Part shown: piece by piece, positions 46,721 through 59,284 of the stretch | Numbering within the stretch: the first letter of the stretch is position 1 | Layout of the letters: each line of letters opens with the position of its first letter | DNA from: Apus apus | Lineage: Eukaryota > Chordata > Aves > Apodiformes > Apodidae | Length of the DNA stretch: 64,000 nt | Direction: 5' to 3' | NCBI RefSeq assembly: GCF_020740795.1 | Contig: NC_067282.1 | Coordinates: forward strand, 143,330,858 to 143,394,857 | Position numbers and translations under genes: made by a program | The notes under the pieces: model-generated | What the model saw: the letters and a program-made list of their open reading frames with translations, nothing else | The model's database searches: none | What the model was told of the DNA's origin: nothing

Positions 46721-47990
46721 GTATGAATTACTAGAGTCACTCACTCAAGCTTCATCTGAAAGGTAAAAAACAACATAAAAATGGCTTAAGCAAGAAAGGA
46801 TGTCAGGGAAGATGCCATCATGGGGACCAGCCCTGACATCTGAGATCAGTCGACAGGCTGAACCTCTCTTCTGGCTTGTAGGCATGTTTTTGGGTAAGAT
46901 TTGAACACTTGGTTATAATGAGTGCTTCCCTGGCAAACTTAGAAACCTCTATGAAGTCACTTTACCGCTCCCTGTGTGTAGCCAGGCTGTATTACTCATA
47001 TTCTTGGTACTTGCATGTGCTTTGCAGACAGTGAATTTATCACTGGCAATCCAAAATAATGTGTGCCTCTTTTGCTTCAATAAACTGCACTATTCATCAG
47101 TCTAGCTGTGAGAGTTCTTATTGAACATGCTGGTTCATGGAACGTGACTAGACCAAAAGTGTATCATGATATTAGTGCATCTGTAATAATGATAGTTCAA
47201 TATATTCAATGTGACTGGGCTAGTAATGCCAAAATGGGTATCACTCAGAATCTAAGCCCAGCCCAATCCACACATGATAACTTGGTCTTGTGTATGGTGG
47301 CAGGTTTGGCTCTGTTCTCTGTAGCCATCTCTAAAGCACTTGGGAGAGTAAATCAGCTAATGCTGGAGTAAATACTTTTTTAGCTGAGGATGTAGGAGAG
47401 GGATGGGCTTGGAAAGTAAGGAGAAGGGGCTGTGGACATGGAGTGTGAGAGAGGTCAGCAGTACCCGACTGGGTACTGGAATTACCCAGCCTGTCTGATG
47501 TCTGAGGACAAGCTGGAACACAAGGGAGTTTATTTTCTGCCAAATTACTTTGCCCTTTGGTGCAACACAGGAGCAGGGCTGTGGGTCAAAGCCTGCGTGC
47601 CTGATGCTGGCTGCTGGTGAGGATGCAGTGGGAAACTGCCCAGCTTGCCACGTACAGATTTCTTTGTCTTTGTGATGCAGAGTGACCGTAACTGCTGAAG
47701 TCTGGAATGCAGTGGAGGTGATGTATGTACCTTGTACCGAGTACAGGCTAATTCATGAAGTTATCTTTTACCTGACAATGGCAGGGGTGAAAGGATGAGC
47801 ATCTTGTTTATCTGGCTAAGACACAGCACAGATGTTGGAAGTTTTACAACCCAGACATTACTGAGACTGCTGGGATGAGGTGAAGGTCTTATAGCCAGAG
47901 GTTATATCAACAAAACCAGAGGAGGAGTCTATGTCTGTAGTAAGTGTTTGCATTTCTCACCTCTTAATTAATAGCACCATTAGCCTGCTA
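46721..47990. other. Intergenic, nothing recognised
   Basis: No gene or repeat boundary seen. Confidence 0.45.
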
Positions 47991-48530
47991 GGAGTCAGTC
48001 AGCTCTTGACATGTGATCCACCTCATTAATAGGTATAAAACTAGCTTTTAGAATCCTTGACTTTTGAGAAAGAGAATGACAACAACCTGGATGGGTTGAT
48101 GGGCCTGGACCTCTCTCCTCCCCACAGCAGAGACACCTCTTTGATAAGACTTGTGCCTCAAACTTTCTTGTATGCTATCTGGGAATTATTAACTTGATCT
48201 CAATTTTTGTAGGAATTGTACTTATCAACAGCAATTCTGAATTTGTTATATCTGTCACCTTAATAAATTACCTATCTTTACAACTTTGCAAAACTGTCTT
48301 ACTGAAAGTGCTGGGCAGGACTGTGAAACAGGCAAGTGTTGACTCTGATAAATGGCCTCACATGTACAGTCCTTTAGTCATAAACCTTTGATCAAGTCTG
48401 GAACTAAGGGTGGATGAAGCTGCACCTAGGCTCCTCCTTAAGAGGAAGTGTAGAAACCAGAAGTCCATTCTGAACCTCATGACTCAAGGGAGGGACTCCC
48501 TCAGCAACGTATCAAAATCATACCCTTTTA
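47991..48530 (+). repeat. Decayed plus-strand LTR plus leader-like segment
   Basis: GGTATAAAACTAG near 48031 (TATA), CTTAATAAATTACC near 48260 (polyadenylation signal) and, downstream, a leader-like block GAAGCTGCACCTAGGCTCC (48416) shared with 24.06 kb. It faces the inverted equivalent at 48545-48680. Confidence 0.5.
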
Positions 48531-48682
48531 CAAAACAGATGAGTGGGCAGTATCTTCCTGTTACAGAAGAGTTGAGGAAGACCCTCCTGCTGAGTAATGA
48601 GGTTCAGACTGGACTGCCTTGCTTTTTAACTTGGTATCAGCAAGGAGTCTAGCTGCAACTCTATCCGGCCTTATCCCCCCAT

Positions 48683-49224
48683 TGTAAAGTAGACTTTGGA
48701 TCCTAAATTCTGCCACAGAGTCAGTTTATTTCAGCTGGAGCTGGAACCCTCCCTTGGTTGTTTCCCTGTGCTGTTTAATGCCTCACGATCTACTACATGC
48801 CTGTTTACGTGACATGCATGGTCTTCTGTCCAGTTTGTTTAGTAGCTGCTCTTCCTCTACAATGATTGAAGTAATATCTTTCAGATTTTTTCTGCTCCTG
48901 CAGTTTCATCAGCCTTCCATCTTATTTGCACCAGGATCTTGTCTATCTTCTGCTGACTTAAGATGGAACAGCTTCAAATGAAGGCCTTTTCCTTGTATAA
49001 TAGGTTTGGTTTGTTTTATCTCATCCTGCAAGGCTACTCCCAGTACTTCTCCATTTTGACTAGGCAGAATATCAACTAAAGTTCAGTTAAGATTTGCAGC
49101 CTAAGGCCTCAGCACTTAAGTCACTCTTCCTAAACTAAGTAAAACAAGTTTCAACTCAACCTAATTTTAAGTGATCACACAATTAGTTCTGATATTCTTC
49201 AAATAAACATCTGATTCCCCAGCA
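48683..49224 (-). repeat. LTR of provirus B
   Basis: 542 bp, minus-strand TGCTGGGG...CTTTACA, preceded by a G-rich polypurine tract. AATAAACTGACTC near 48728 is the polyadenylation context, matching 23998-24035. Confidence 0.65.
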
Positions 49225-49299
49225 GTCCCCCCTTTGTTTTATTCAGCATACCTGCTAATATTTTAAACAGAGTTCTTGGAATCTCTCAGAGTGCCTACT

Positions 49300-49450
49300 C
49301 ATTGTCAACATTATTTTGTGAGTGATAGACATAATAGAATCAAAACCAACAAGGCTACCATGGGATGGAGCATGAGATTAAAGATTCCTGTGGCTGTTGA
49401 TGACCACCCAAAGAGAATGTTGCACCAATGGTATTCTCAGTCTTTCTTTT
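49300..49450 (-). pseudogene. env: env TM anchor remnant of provirus B
   Basis: Minus-strand GWSSTATGIFNLMLHPMVALLVLILLCLSL: same membrane-anchor block as near 12.5 and 52.1 kb. Confidence 0.6.
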
Positions 49451-49829
49451 CTCTCTCCAAAACACATATTTCTTCTGCGTTGTGATGTGAAGTCATCAAG
49501 GTTTTTTGTTGACTGTTCTGAGTACTCCTTTTTAGTTGATACAGGTCACCATGACGTAGCAACTTTGTATGAAGATACGTAATAAAACCTTAATCAGGGT
49601 GTAGTTGGATCATAGTAACTATTGATTTCTTGTGCAGGATTAGGGGTTCCATAGTCAATTTGCTGGTGTTGTGGGAGTTTCCTGCTGCAGATAAATCCCG
49701 ATTTCACTTTTGGATCAGCTGTGGTTCTCAGGTGAGCGAGAGAGATTCAAGTTGTTTCGTCTTCCGCCTTTTTTTATGTGTGGATGATGAATCCAGGAGT
49801 CTTTTCCTGCAACTTTCATTGTGTAGTAA

Positions 49830-50560
49830 GTACAAAATAATAACAGTGTAAGTGCCTTTCCATATTGGTTCAAATTTATTTTTACTCTTATAATTTTTAC
49901 CCCTACTTGATATCTGGGTTGAATGTCATGTACTTTTAGTTCAAGCAGTGCTCCCTGGCACCAATAAGCTTGTTGCCTATAAGCTTCAAAAGTCTATTGC
50001 ACATGTAATACGTACTGTGTCACTCATTCATCTCCACCTAGTAGGCTGGTCCTTACTGAGGTATAAATTCTGGGTACTGCAAAATAATATTTCAGCTGAA
50101 CGTAATCCTATGGGATGCTTAGGTGTAATGTTTTTTGTCCCACTAAACTGTATTTAGAGCCCCTGGCCATTTTAACCCTGCGTGCATGAATAGTTTGGCT
50201 ATTTTTTCTTTGGTTATCTATTATTTCTGTCTACTGCCCTTGACAGTGGCATGGTAAGGAGTATGTAATTGTTGTAATATCCCCACTGCCTTGAATACTT
50301 GAAAGAATATAGCTGCCCTAAAGTGTGACCCCCTACCTGAATCTGTCAATTCTTGTACTCCATATCTAGGAATGATTTCCTTAAGGACTTTTTTTGCCGT
50401 GATTCCCGAATCTGTCTTTTGGGTAGGCAAAGCTTCTTTTCTACCCTGATAATTGGTGTACTATAACCAACAAATGCCTTTATCCTAATGATGATGGCAT
50501 ATCTGCATAATCAATCTGTAACTTCTGAAAAGGATAGCATGCTAGGGGTTGTGTGCCTTT
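49830..50560 (-). pseudogene. pol: Integrase remnant of provirus B
   Basis: The open segment 50430-50221 (minus) gives LKEIIPRYGVQELTDSGRGSHF, the second-Asp block of retroviral integrase, then LHTPYHATVKGSRQ where the catalytic Glu block is expected. A downstream ELKVHDIQPRYQVGVKIIRV-like stretch with QYGK fits the integrase C-terminal domain. Stops elsewhere mark decay. Confidence 0.78.
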
Positions 50561-50574
50561 GTGCTTCCTGAGTT

Positions 50575-50850
50575 GCAAGTGCACATTGCTGGCTGATGTT
50601 GAGCTGCTCATCCACCATCACCCCCAGTCCTTCTTCTCTGAGCTGTTATTGATCCATTCTCCACCCAACCTGTATTTGTGCATGGGATTGCCCTGAGCCA
50701 GGTGCAGAACTTTGCACTTGGCCTTGTTGAACTTCATGCAGTTTGCATGAGCCCACCTGTCAAGGTTCCCCTGTATGGCATCCTTTCCCTCCCAGTGTAT
50801 CAACCTCGCCACACAGTTTGGTGTCATTAACAAATGTGCTGATGAGGGCA
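50575..50850 (-). mobile_element. CR1 LINE fragment (RT thumb)
   Basis: Minus strand: LDRWAHANCMKFNKAKCKVLHL, a CR1 ORF2 hallmark, with degraded FADD region near 50.83 kb and KKDWG near 50.62 kb. Confidence 0.85.
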
Positions 50851-50859
50851 AACATATAA

Positions 50860-51800
50860 AAGAAACTGAGTTACTTTAAAATGCTTTCAGTTAACTGAGA
50901 GTGGCTGCTAGAAGCCCAAAAGCAGTAACAAGGGAGCAAAGTTGTGCTGGTCTGCAGCTGAACTTTGTCCTTTCAGTTCTCAGAAGCTTGTATTTGCTGA
51001 ACTCCATGTCCTGGAGAGCTGGTAAACAACCTAAATCAGTGGCTGGCATTGAAATGCATGTATTTAGAGTTTTGGTCAACTAAAAGGAAGCTTTTAATAA
51101 TGAATAAGACTATTATAGAACTAATTGTGAGTGCTTTCATTACAGTTTTCACAGCAGAGATTGAAACAGCCTAAAGATCCACTGCCAAAGGTAGCAGCAA
51201 AAATGATTTTATTGAAGTGTGGGATGTGGTAAAAGTGAGATGTAGGAAAGTCTAATGGCAAGGTTCAATCTGTTATTTACTGTACAAAGGATATAATAAT
51301 TAAAATATATCAATACAAGGTTTAATGCCCCATGATACAAGATTATGCGCTATGTGAGTCACTAAAGATCTGCAGTTGGTAAGGATGTCTACACTCATCC
51401 CAACTCAAGGCAATGCAGCCTGCTGTTTAGCAGGGAGAGCTTGAAAAGGCTCACTCAGGCTGTCACATTCATGGAATAAAGTGGTTGGCTCATAGTCAAG
51501 TTACATGTGATGGAAAAGGTATGCATGGTATTCTTTGTATCCACAGCTTTGTTCTTTGGCAAAGTAGTCTTGGAAGAACCACCTGCTATTCATGTGTTAA
51601 TGGCATGATTGGTGTTCTAATTTCCCAGCTGATACACATCAAAGCTCACCATGTCACCCTTGTTCCTATGTGGGTTTTCAAAGAACAAGTTGGAGCTAGG
51701 GAAGTTCTTGACCAGGTCATAGCCTAGGCCTTCACTTCCTTGGGAGCCTGAGCCAAACTATCACTAGTTTGGTCAAGGACTTGTGTGTATGTGTCACACT
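50860..51800. other. Unassigned, possible LTR remnant at the right end
   Basis: No gene recognised. The right edge may hold U3/R sequence of provirus C. Confidence 0.35.
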
Positions 51801-51949
51801 CCATCCCACAACTACAGTCAGTCCGCTTTATTGACCCACAGAGTAGTTGTATGATTACCTCCTGCCTTTGTCATAAATGTGTCATACTGCAGATTGGTGG
51901 TAAGGGTTTAAATAATTTGATTAGTTGCTTAGCTTAAGCATTACAATTA

Positions 51950-52160
51950 ATGCTGGTTATATATCCATTACACATACAGAATCAGTTGATTGCATATGTT
52001 CTACATGTTGGATTAACAGAATTTGTTTCATTATTTGCCCAGCTTTGATACACAGTATGATTATAAGCAGTAAACACAATAAAGCTGAAACTAATGAAGC
52101 TGCAACTGGATGTAACATTAAATTCAAAGCTCCAGTTGCTGGCCATTCAAAATCATAAAC
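51950..52160 (-). pseudogene. env: env TM anchor and tail of provirus C
   Basis: Open minus-strand stretch: FEWPATGALNLMLHPVAASL followed by a 20-residue hydrophobic anchor and a tail of about 30 residues. The best preserved of the three related anchors (12.5, 49.4, 52.1 kb). Confidence 0.65.
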
Positions 52161-53464
52161 ATGCTGATCATAAACACAGCTGTTGCTGCCATAGACCAGT
52201 ACTATCTTAGTGTGTTTGTCAGGGTGTATTGAGAAATGTCAGACTCCCCTACGGAAATCAAAGCATGTATCAGAGGTTCTGGAGGAATTCCCATCATATG
52301 CGAGCCCCACGCTGTATCAGGGGTGCAAGCTTTGGTGTCTACCTATTGTCCTACATTTACGTCAGTCCTATTGTTGATGACCCATGGGTTGGGTCACGGT
52401 TCCATCTTGGTGTAAAGCCAGAGATATGATAGGGTAGTTCTTTCAGTAGTAGCATCTCTTGTAGTCAGTACGTAGGCAACAGCTAAGTCTACATTTTCAC
52501 TATATATATTAAGCAAAAGTCACCAGGCATGCAGGGGTGATTTGGTCTCAAGTGATGTTATTCCAGACAACTTATGAGTTTCAGCAGGTAAGATTCTGCT
52601 GTCACCTTCTTGTAATTTTACAGCTCTCTGAAGATTATGGCTGCTGCAGCTTGGCCCCTTGTTTGGGCTTGAAGGCAGCTTAGACATGAGAAAATGTTTA
52701 TTTGGGTTATGCCTAAAGGTTTAGTAATAACATGCAATCTCTCTGTGTTTAAGATATTCCCAGACAGTTAAAGTGTTTGTGATCAACTTCTGTCCTAATC
52801 CCAATTTAAGTAATGAATAACTGTAGGAGAAAGTGAAGATTTTTGCAGTGAAATAGTCTTTGGTTCTAGCTTACTGGCTGGAGCTTCTGCATCAGTATTG
52901 TTGAGCACTCTAAACAATAGCCCACAAGGTCTCTAGGTGTGTTCTCATGAGGTAGGGTACAGGTGTGGAGTCAGACTAGCTGAAGTGGTAGGCAAGAAGG
53001 GGGGACACTGAATGTATGCTAGTATTTCTGTAGTGCTGGCTCTGGGTAGCTAATTCTGAAAGAGACCAGTTCTTCCCCACTTGAGTCTATGTCACAGACC
53101 TGTGTGACATTTTATGCCATGTCTGAGGGAAGATATTTTTCTTAGTGTGTTGCAACTCTGACTGAAGCTTTAGCAGCAGGATGACCCCAACACTTGCACA
53201 ACCAGAGAGCTACCATAGTGGTTCTGTGGTCCAGGTTGGATGTTTGGGCTAAAGTTTCCTCGAGTTTCATCTGCTACTGTTGGGCTGTAGTTGGCTTTAT
53301 CATGGATGTCAGTGTTTGCCACCACTGCCACTCCTCTGACCACGAGTGGGCAAAGTCCCATATTTCTTCATGAAAAAGGTAACCTCAGATGTCCCCCAGC
53401 ATGAGTGTGGAAGGACTGTTCTTTCCAGGATGGAAACCAGTGGGTTGCACCCAGGAAAACCAGC

Positions 53465-53920
53465 TTAAGAGTCTGTGTAGACCTGGTTGTCAGAAGAGTG
53501 AATGACTAAGCAAAGAGCCAAGAGTTCAGCCCTCTGGACACTGTCATGGCAATCAGGTATAACTGCTTGGTCATCTGCAGTATGAACAGCAGTGGCATGC
53601 CCAAACCAGCCATTATGGTGAAGGACTGTTGAAAGGATAGGCTTCTGTAATAAGTGAGTCTGAGGGAACATCTGTAGCTAGAGGAGGGGAAGGTGAGAAT
53701 TATACAATTGGGGCCTATAAGTGTTGGACTCTGATAGCAAAGATCCCAAGAACTTGATGCAAGTGGTGCATATCCTTCAGGGAAAGGAATGTGTGAAGGA
53801 CATTGCAAAGAATAGGCTGTAGAACCATTCGGCATAAGGAGGTGATCCACGAGTTCTTCAATATCAGAAAGTGCAAGTAAGGTGACATGCGCATGCTACT
53901 ACCATACAAGCTTTACGGCA
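53465..53920 (-). pseudogene. pol: RNase H remnant of provirus C
   Basis: Minus strand: HNGWFGHATAVHT, then SVQRAELLALCLVIHSSDNQ with the catalytic Glu, then VYTDS with the catalytic Asp. Upstream frames are broken (ALSDIEELVDHLLMPNGST). Typical retroviral RNase H spacing. Confidence 0.65.
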
Positions 53921-54729
53921 ATTACTGTCACATTATTCTAAACCCCCCAAAATACAATCTGACATAATCAGGTAGCACAGTAGGCACAGAAACAAAGTAT
54001 AAAATGAGTATTTCGTGTTCCGTATTATCTTCAAAATGGTTGAGTGGTTCAATGTTTTACTAAAAAAGCAACTGAAACTCCAGCAACCAAGAGACTGATT
54101 GGAGTTAGGTACTATGTTGTGGAGGCTTAATAAAAGTTTTGGGAGAAAGGAGGATCCTGTTTGTTTGACCTGTCATGGAAATACAATCTTTAAAATAGGA
54201 GGCCAGATAAAAGTGTCCTATTCCAAATATGGCCCTTTAACACTATAATTTTATCTTGTAGTACCTGTCATACAGCAGTGTTAAAAACGTAGGCAGTAGA
54301 CTGTATCGCATCCTGTAAAGATAGATCCAAAAGCATGCACCAACAACATCGTCCAGGCAATGGTGGAGATCCTAATAGTAAAAGCTGTATTTTTCTTGTG
54401 TCACCTAATGCAAAAAGTGACCTGGAGCAAATCCAATGGCATAATAAGAGTGCATTTGTTTATAGCAAGATAAGTTAGTAAGCATCACCTTGATTAGGAT
54501 CCTGTTAAGAAGTGTTTGTTAGCAATCCTCTGGGCAGAGAAAGCCATCAGTGTGGTGCTCACACTACTCCTCACAGAATAGGGGAGCAATATGTCACTAG
54601 TGTTTCAAGTTGTAAACATTTTAAACCATATCCAGCATTAAATCAATCTAAATTTCATAGGTTTTGGTTTGTACAATATTCACATACATTGTCTTGGAAA
54701 GTGGCTGTTGTATGTCTTCAGTAGAACAC

Positions 54730-55397
54730 TGTCATGATCTGATAATTGGATACGTGGAGACTCTTTGGGATCCCACCAGGGCCAAGCAAAGATAATACAA
54801 TATTGGGTGCACAAATAGGCTTTTATTTAGGTACATATCAGCTGGTAAGAATTGAAACTATATATTTGTCATAAGCTTGTAATAAATACGACTAACTCTA
54901 AACTATGAGAGATCAGGAAAAGAGACACAGAATTAAAGTCACCACCCAGAGATCCAGCCATTCTGTACATGGAAATGGGAGTGGAGGTCCAGTCCTAAGA
55001 GATGTCTTGACACTGGCACTCTTTTCTTTTATGCAGTTAATTCCTTGGATATGCCATGGCTGTCACCCAATCCCTGTTCCATGTTTGTAGCTTCCAACCT
55101 GAGTTGGCATAAATTCCATCTTTTGCCAAAGATCACAGCTTGTTTGTAAAGCTCCCCAGTTTGCAATTGCCTGCGGTATTTGTCATACTGCTGGCACATC
55201 GCGGGGGCTTGCCCCTATCAGTTAAGTAAAACTGATAGTTGGTGGGTTGCCAAGATGTCCTTTGTTCAGGTTCCCTGAGGAAATTGCCTCAATAAACACT
55301 GCTTATCTCTTGAATGTCTCCAGACAAACACCAGACACCCTGAGTCTTGGGAAGGTCCTGGGGAGGTTGTTCAATTACTGAGTTTGTTAATATGACA
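54730..55397 (-). repeat. LTR-like element with 6-bp terminal inverted repeats
   Basis: 668 bp, TGTCAT...ATGACA. Minus-strand AATAAAAG near 54823 and CATAAAAG near 55025 fit an R region and TATA box. No clear target duplication; the right end is 18 bp from repeat W copy 2. Confidence 0.5.
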
Positions 55398-55415
55398 TTG
55401 CAGGGTAGAGTGTGG

Positions 55416-56236
55416 TGACCGACCCCCTCCCCTCAACAGCTCCAGCTCAGAAGGTGTGCATCAACAGGCTGTACAGTAGCCTGCAAACTGTACAGGACAT
55501 TCAAGCAAACATGGCTAACACAAACTGCAAGGACACACTGTGGAGGCTGACTAAAGGGAAATGCAAAGCTCTTGAGGGGGAAAAGAGCTGTTGATCTTTG
55601 TGATGTGATTTGGGATCACAACTGGTAGTAATTGTGCATAGGTAAGGCAACGTTTCCCTATAAAAGCTGAGCTGGCTGAGGATCTCTCTTGTGTGGTACC
55701 ATCTTCCTGGCCAGAGTTGCTTGACCATATGACATTGCCAGGGGCCTTGATTGCAATTGTGAGTGTCATATGATTGTGATCTTTGCTACTGTTAAATTTT
55801 TGTGCATCTTTATCCAAGAAAATCCCAACAGAGTTCAGAAAGTCAGATCTAACAAAGCAACTATTAGTGAATATTTAGATGCTTCATAGATACGTGCTTA
55901 TTGGTAACCTCAATGATTAGTTTCATTCCCTTCCCACTGTAGCCCCGCAGGTGCTTGAATTTATCTTCCATTTTTCAGTATTATTCTATGGACATGGGTT
56001 TGATATTGTATGTATTACATATTTATTACCCACATAACAGGCAGGAGTAGGGTGGTTGAATCTGGGTATTGCACTGGGATGTTGGAGGAAAACTCAGACA
56101 TGGTAGCCTGAACAAAACTGGTTGTTGTCTGGGCATCCTTTGGACGTTCAGATCACTTATTGAAAGTTAACTGCGTCTCAACAGCCTGAACCTTTACCAA
56201 AGCACATAACCCTTTCTAAGTAGGTGGGTTATGACA
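55416..56236 (+). repeat. 0.82-kb LTR-like repeat W, copy 2
   Basis: Direct copy of 36470-37320 with a TATAAAAGCTG block near 55660. TGTGG (55411-55415) and TGTGT (56237-56241) flank it as a near-perfect 5-bp duplication. Confidence 0.75.
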
Positions 56237-59200
56237 TGTGTTACCGTTCTTTGTGGTAACTTATTGCATTCTATTTATCTGACGTGTAGCTGTAGTTCTG
56301 TGAAAAACAAGTCATGCAGCCCAAAGGTATATATAACCTCTGTCACTGCCCCAGCTGAGCAGATTTCATTATCAGTGGAAGCTGTCACTCTGCTACTCTG
56401 TGTTGTCCCCTTTAGCTACAGTAGTGAACTGCTGCTGTTCTGACCTGACCAGAGTTGTGTTTGGGTGACTCCACAATGGAGATTAGAATCTCCCCAAACC
56501 TCCAGATCCTCAGGCTGTCTGTCTGTAAGGGAAGTCACTTGACTGACAATGAGAAGGGCTGAAGGGGCTCCAGTGAACCTGTGGATTATTGCAGAGGGTG
56601 TGGGAAGTGGTTCCGTCTGGTGTGGTTAACTGAAGGCAGAATTTTGAGTGCCCAGGGACACACAAATTTATGGTGTCATCGATGTCAGCATCTACCTCTG
56701 GATGGGAAATCCCGATAAGCTGCATCCTCCATGCCTCCTGGGAATGATCAGCAGATTCTGATCTACTCCCCTGGAATGCTAATTGTATGTCTGACAAGTC
56801 TGTATGGTAAGCAAGGGCTGGGGATTTTCCAGTTTCCAGCTGATGAAGTAGTGGGAGGGGCACTATGGATCTTGCTAAGGCTCTGGTAGTAAAAGGCGTG
56901 ACATGGTGGGGTCAACAAAACTGATGTTCGCACTCTGTGGACTGTCTGGGAATGCCCGTGTCCAAAAAGGCTTTTCACATTTCAAGATGCACTTGAAGGA
57001 CAGGACCCTTTTGCATGGCTTTAGGGAGATTTTTTAACTAACTGGACTGGACACAAGCGTGTTTGGTGGTAACTAGAGCTGCATTTTCACGGAGGAGGGA
57101 GTATGATAGAATAAGCATATCAGAAACTAACTTTACGAATAGTTGGAACTATGTGGTGCTGGGCACTGTGCCTGTAAGGTTACTGCTTATTGACGTTAAT
57201 GGACTCTGAGTGGACCAGGACCTTCTTTGAACTAGTGAGTGCAGCTGGATCTCAGAGGGATGACAAGCTGATAGGGCTTCACTTGGCACAGGGGCTAATG
57301 TAAAGTGTGACTGATAACTAGCTTGCCTGTGCTTAATTCCAAATCTGTGGGACTGGCCCAGGGAATAGTCAGGGGTCCTCAATCAACTTGAGGCCTTTAT
57401 CTTTGCACACATATGCTAGTGATGCCTGAAAGAGTCTGTATTTTCCACTGGTTTGTAGTTGGATTCCAGACCCTAGTGGAGGATCCAGGCTTCTGATTTT
57501 GAAATTCAGGTGGTATCCCCCACAGTAATAGATTTACAGGAGTGGTTGCTTGATTTGACTATACTATGCCTGTGAAGGAGCACACAGACACAGTTGCAAT
57601 GCCTCTAATAACATCTTCCTCAGTTTTAATAGTTGTTCTGGTTTGGAAGTCCAGTCAGGATTCAAGGAGGAAGGAATTCAGCATACAAATGTCTGAAGTC
57701 AAATTGGACCAAATATTTCTATCCCAGTTGTCTAGATCAGTGTATAAAGCTTTTTGTAGTTTTGTTTCAGAAACTCCCTTTCCGGCAGCTTCTAGTCATG
57801 TTTTTCCCTGGCAGATACTGCTGCCATGGGGACTGTGTGGCCCTCTCATTTCTGTACAGTCACCTGAAGGCTTCTAACACAGACAATGGCAAGTCTTATC
57901 TATCCCACCCCGAGTGACCTGCTGGGCTTCAAATACTCCTTTCTGTAGGGAGACAACTTGGGCTTAAGCTGCGTTTGTATGATTCTGAGAATTTCGAACA
58001 CCATGAACTAAGAGAAATAGGCAGGGTAACTTTCCTTTCACGCTTTTAGCTTTCTGACTTTCTGTAATCAAAGAAAGGAACAGATAACTCCATAAGAGCA
58101 TCTAGTGCCCACCAGCGGGGTAAGGCCCCAAAACAGTCAGCTCGTGCACTTTCTGCAAAGCTGAGGCAAGTCACAATGCTGTGTACTACATCCCTTTTTG
58201 GACACTGGAGTGGAGGGGATTGAGGCAGCCTTGGTCAAGTTACATTTAGGATATGGTAACAGATACCAGACCAACCACTGTAGGGATGAACAATTTGTCT
58301 CAAAATAACAGTACAGTAACATTAATCAGTTATCATCTTACCTGGGTCAAAATGACAGTAAATCCAGTAATTCACTAATACTAGTCTAAACTTAATTCAG
58401 TAAATCCAACTTAACCCAAAACTTAATGTTGGTGTCTTCAAAGACTTGCATAAGCATTGTTATCAGGCTGTATGGATCATCCGGTTCATAGTTCAGGAAC
58501 AAGTTTTAGTAATATATAATGCACGCAGGCAACTCATGAGGGGTTGTTAAAGTGACCCAGTCTTGGATTGCCTTGAGCCTCTATCTCTGCAGAGAAGACC
58601 CATGGGGAGCTCTGTAGATAGGTCAGCCCTGAGTTATCTGCGGGTGGTGCTGAATCATTCAACCAAAACCTGAGTTGAGCCTTGAAATCTCTCAACAGAT
58701 AGTATGACCTAAGTCTCAATTCAACCACTGTTCAGTTGCCTGAGAAAGTAAGACAAAGGGAAGCTGTGGGGGTTTTAGTTAAGGCTTCAGGCCAACAACT
58801 TTGTGTACTCAATCACAGTATCAGCAAAAGAGAAAGAAAAAGGACATACCGAAGTGCACCTCACCCATAGGAGGTACCATTCCAGACAGCATAATCTACT
58901 GACGCATAGTCCTTCCCACAGACATGTAAATGAGGGGATAAAAACTCGAAGATTCGAATCAGAGGTGGGAATTGCTTCTCTATATAGCCACCCTTCCACC
59001 TGGTGAGCCTTACAGGAAACAGATAAAATTGGACAGCAACAACCAGTAATACTAAGTGGACCTTTTAAGGTCTTAAAAGAAATTACAGCAGCGACCTCTC
59101 TCCCTGCAGGGGTTGCTCAATGACTGACTGTCAGGAAATGATATATGCAATTAGACCGTTAGTGTCACACCCATAAGATTGGGAAGGTGCCCCTAAAATA

Positions 59201-59280
59201 CTTCCCATACAGGAGCCTATTGAGGAGGACTTGGATCAGGGGCCCCCAGCATCATCCATAAGGTTATCATCTGAGTTTAA
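56237..59280. other. ERV-like but unresolved sequence
   Basis: Several minus-strand ORFs (such as 117 codons at 56863-56510 and 77 codons at 57382-57149) are Ser/Pro/His-rich. By position they could be gag/pro remnants of provirus C. Plus-strand pieces from 58.8 kb may belong to provirus D. I recognise no diagnostic motif, so nothing is assigned. Confidence 0.3.
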
Positions 59281-59284
59281 GTCG

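Larger units (their letters stand above)
48545..50560 (-). mobile_element. Decayed minus-strand provirus B 3' end (integrase - env TM - PPT - LTR - leader)
   Basis: Minus-strand order: integrase 50.56-49.83 kb, env TM anchor near 49.4 kb, a polypurine tract (AAAGGGGGGAC) at 49225-49235, LTR 48683-49224. Leader-like sequence 48680-48545 continues beyond that LTR, so the LTR also acts as the 5' LTR of a second truncated unit. Confidence 0.6.
51800..53920 (-). mobile_element. Decayed minus-strand provirus C (RNase H - integrase? - env TM - LTR end)
   Basis: RNase H at about 53.9-53.46 kb, degraded sequence 53.4-52.3 kb, env TM anchor 52.16-51.95 kb, then CAATAAAGCGG (minus) near 51830 as an R region. 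It may extend upstream beyond later LTR insertions at 54.7-56.2 kb. Confidence 0.6.
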
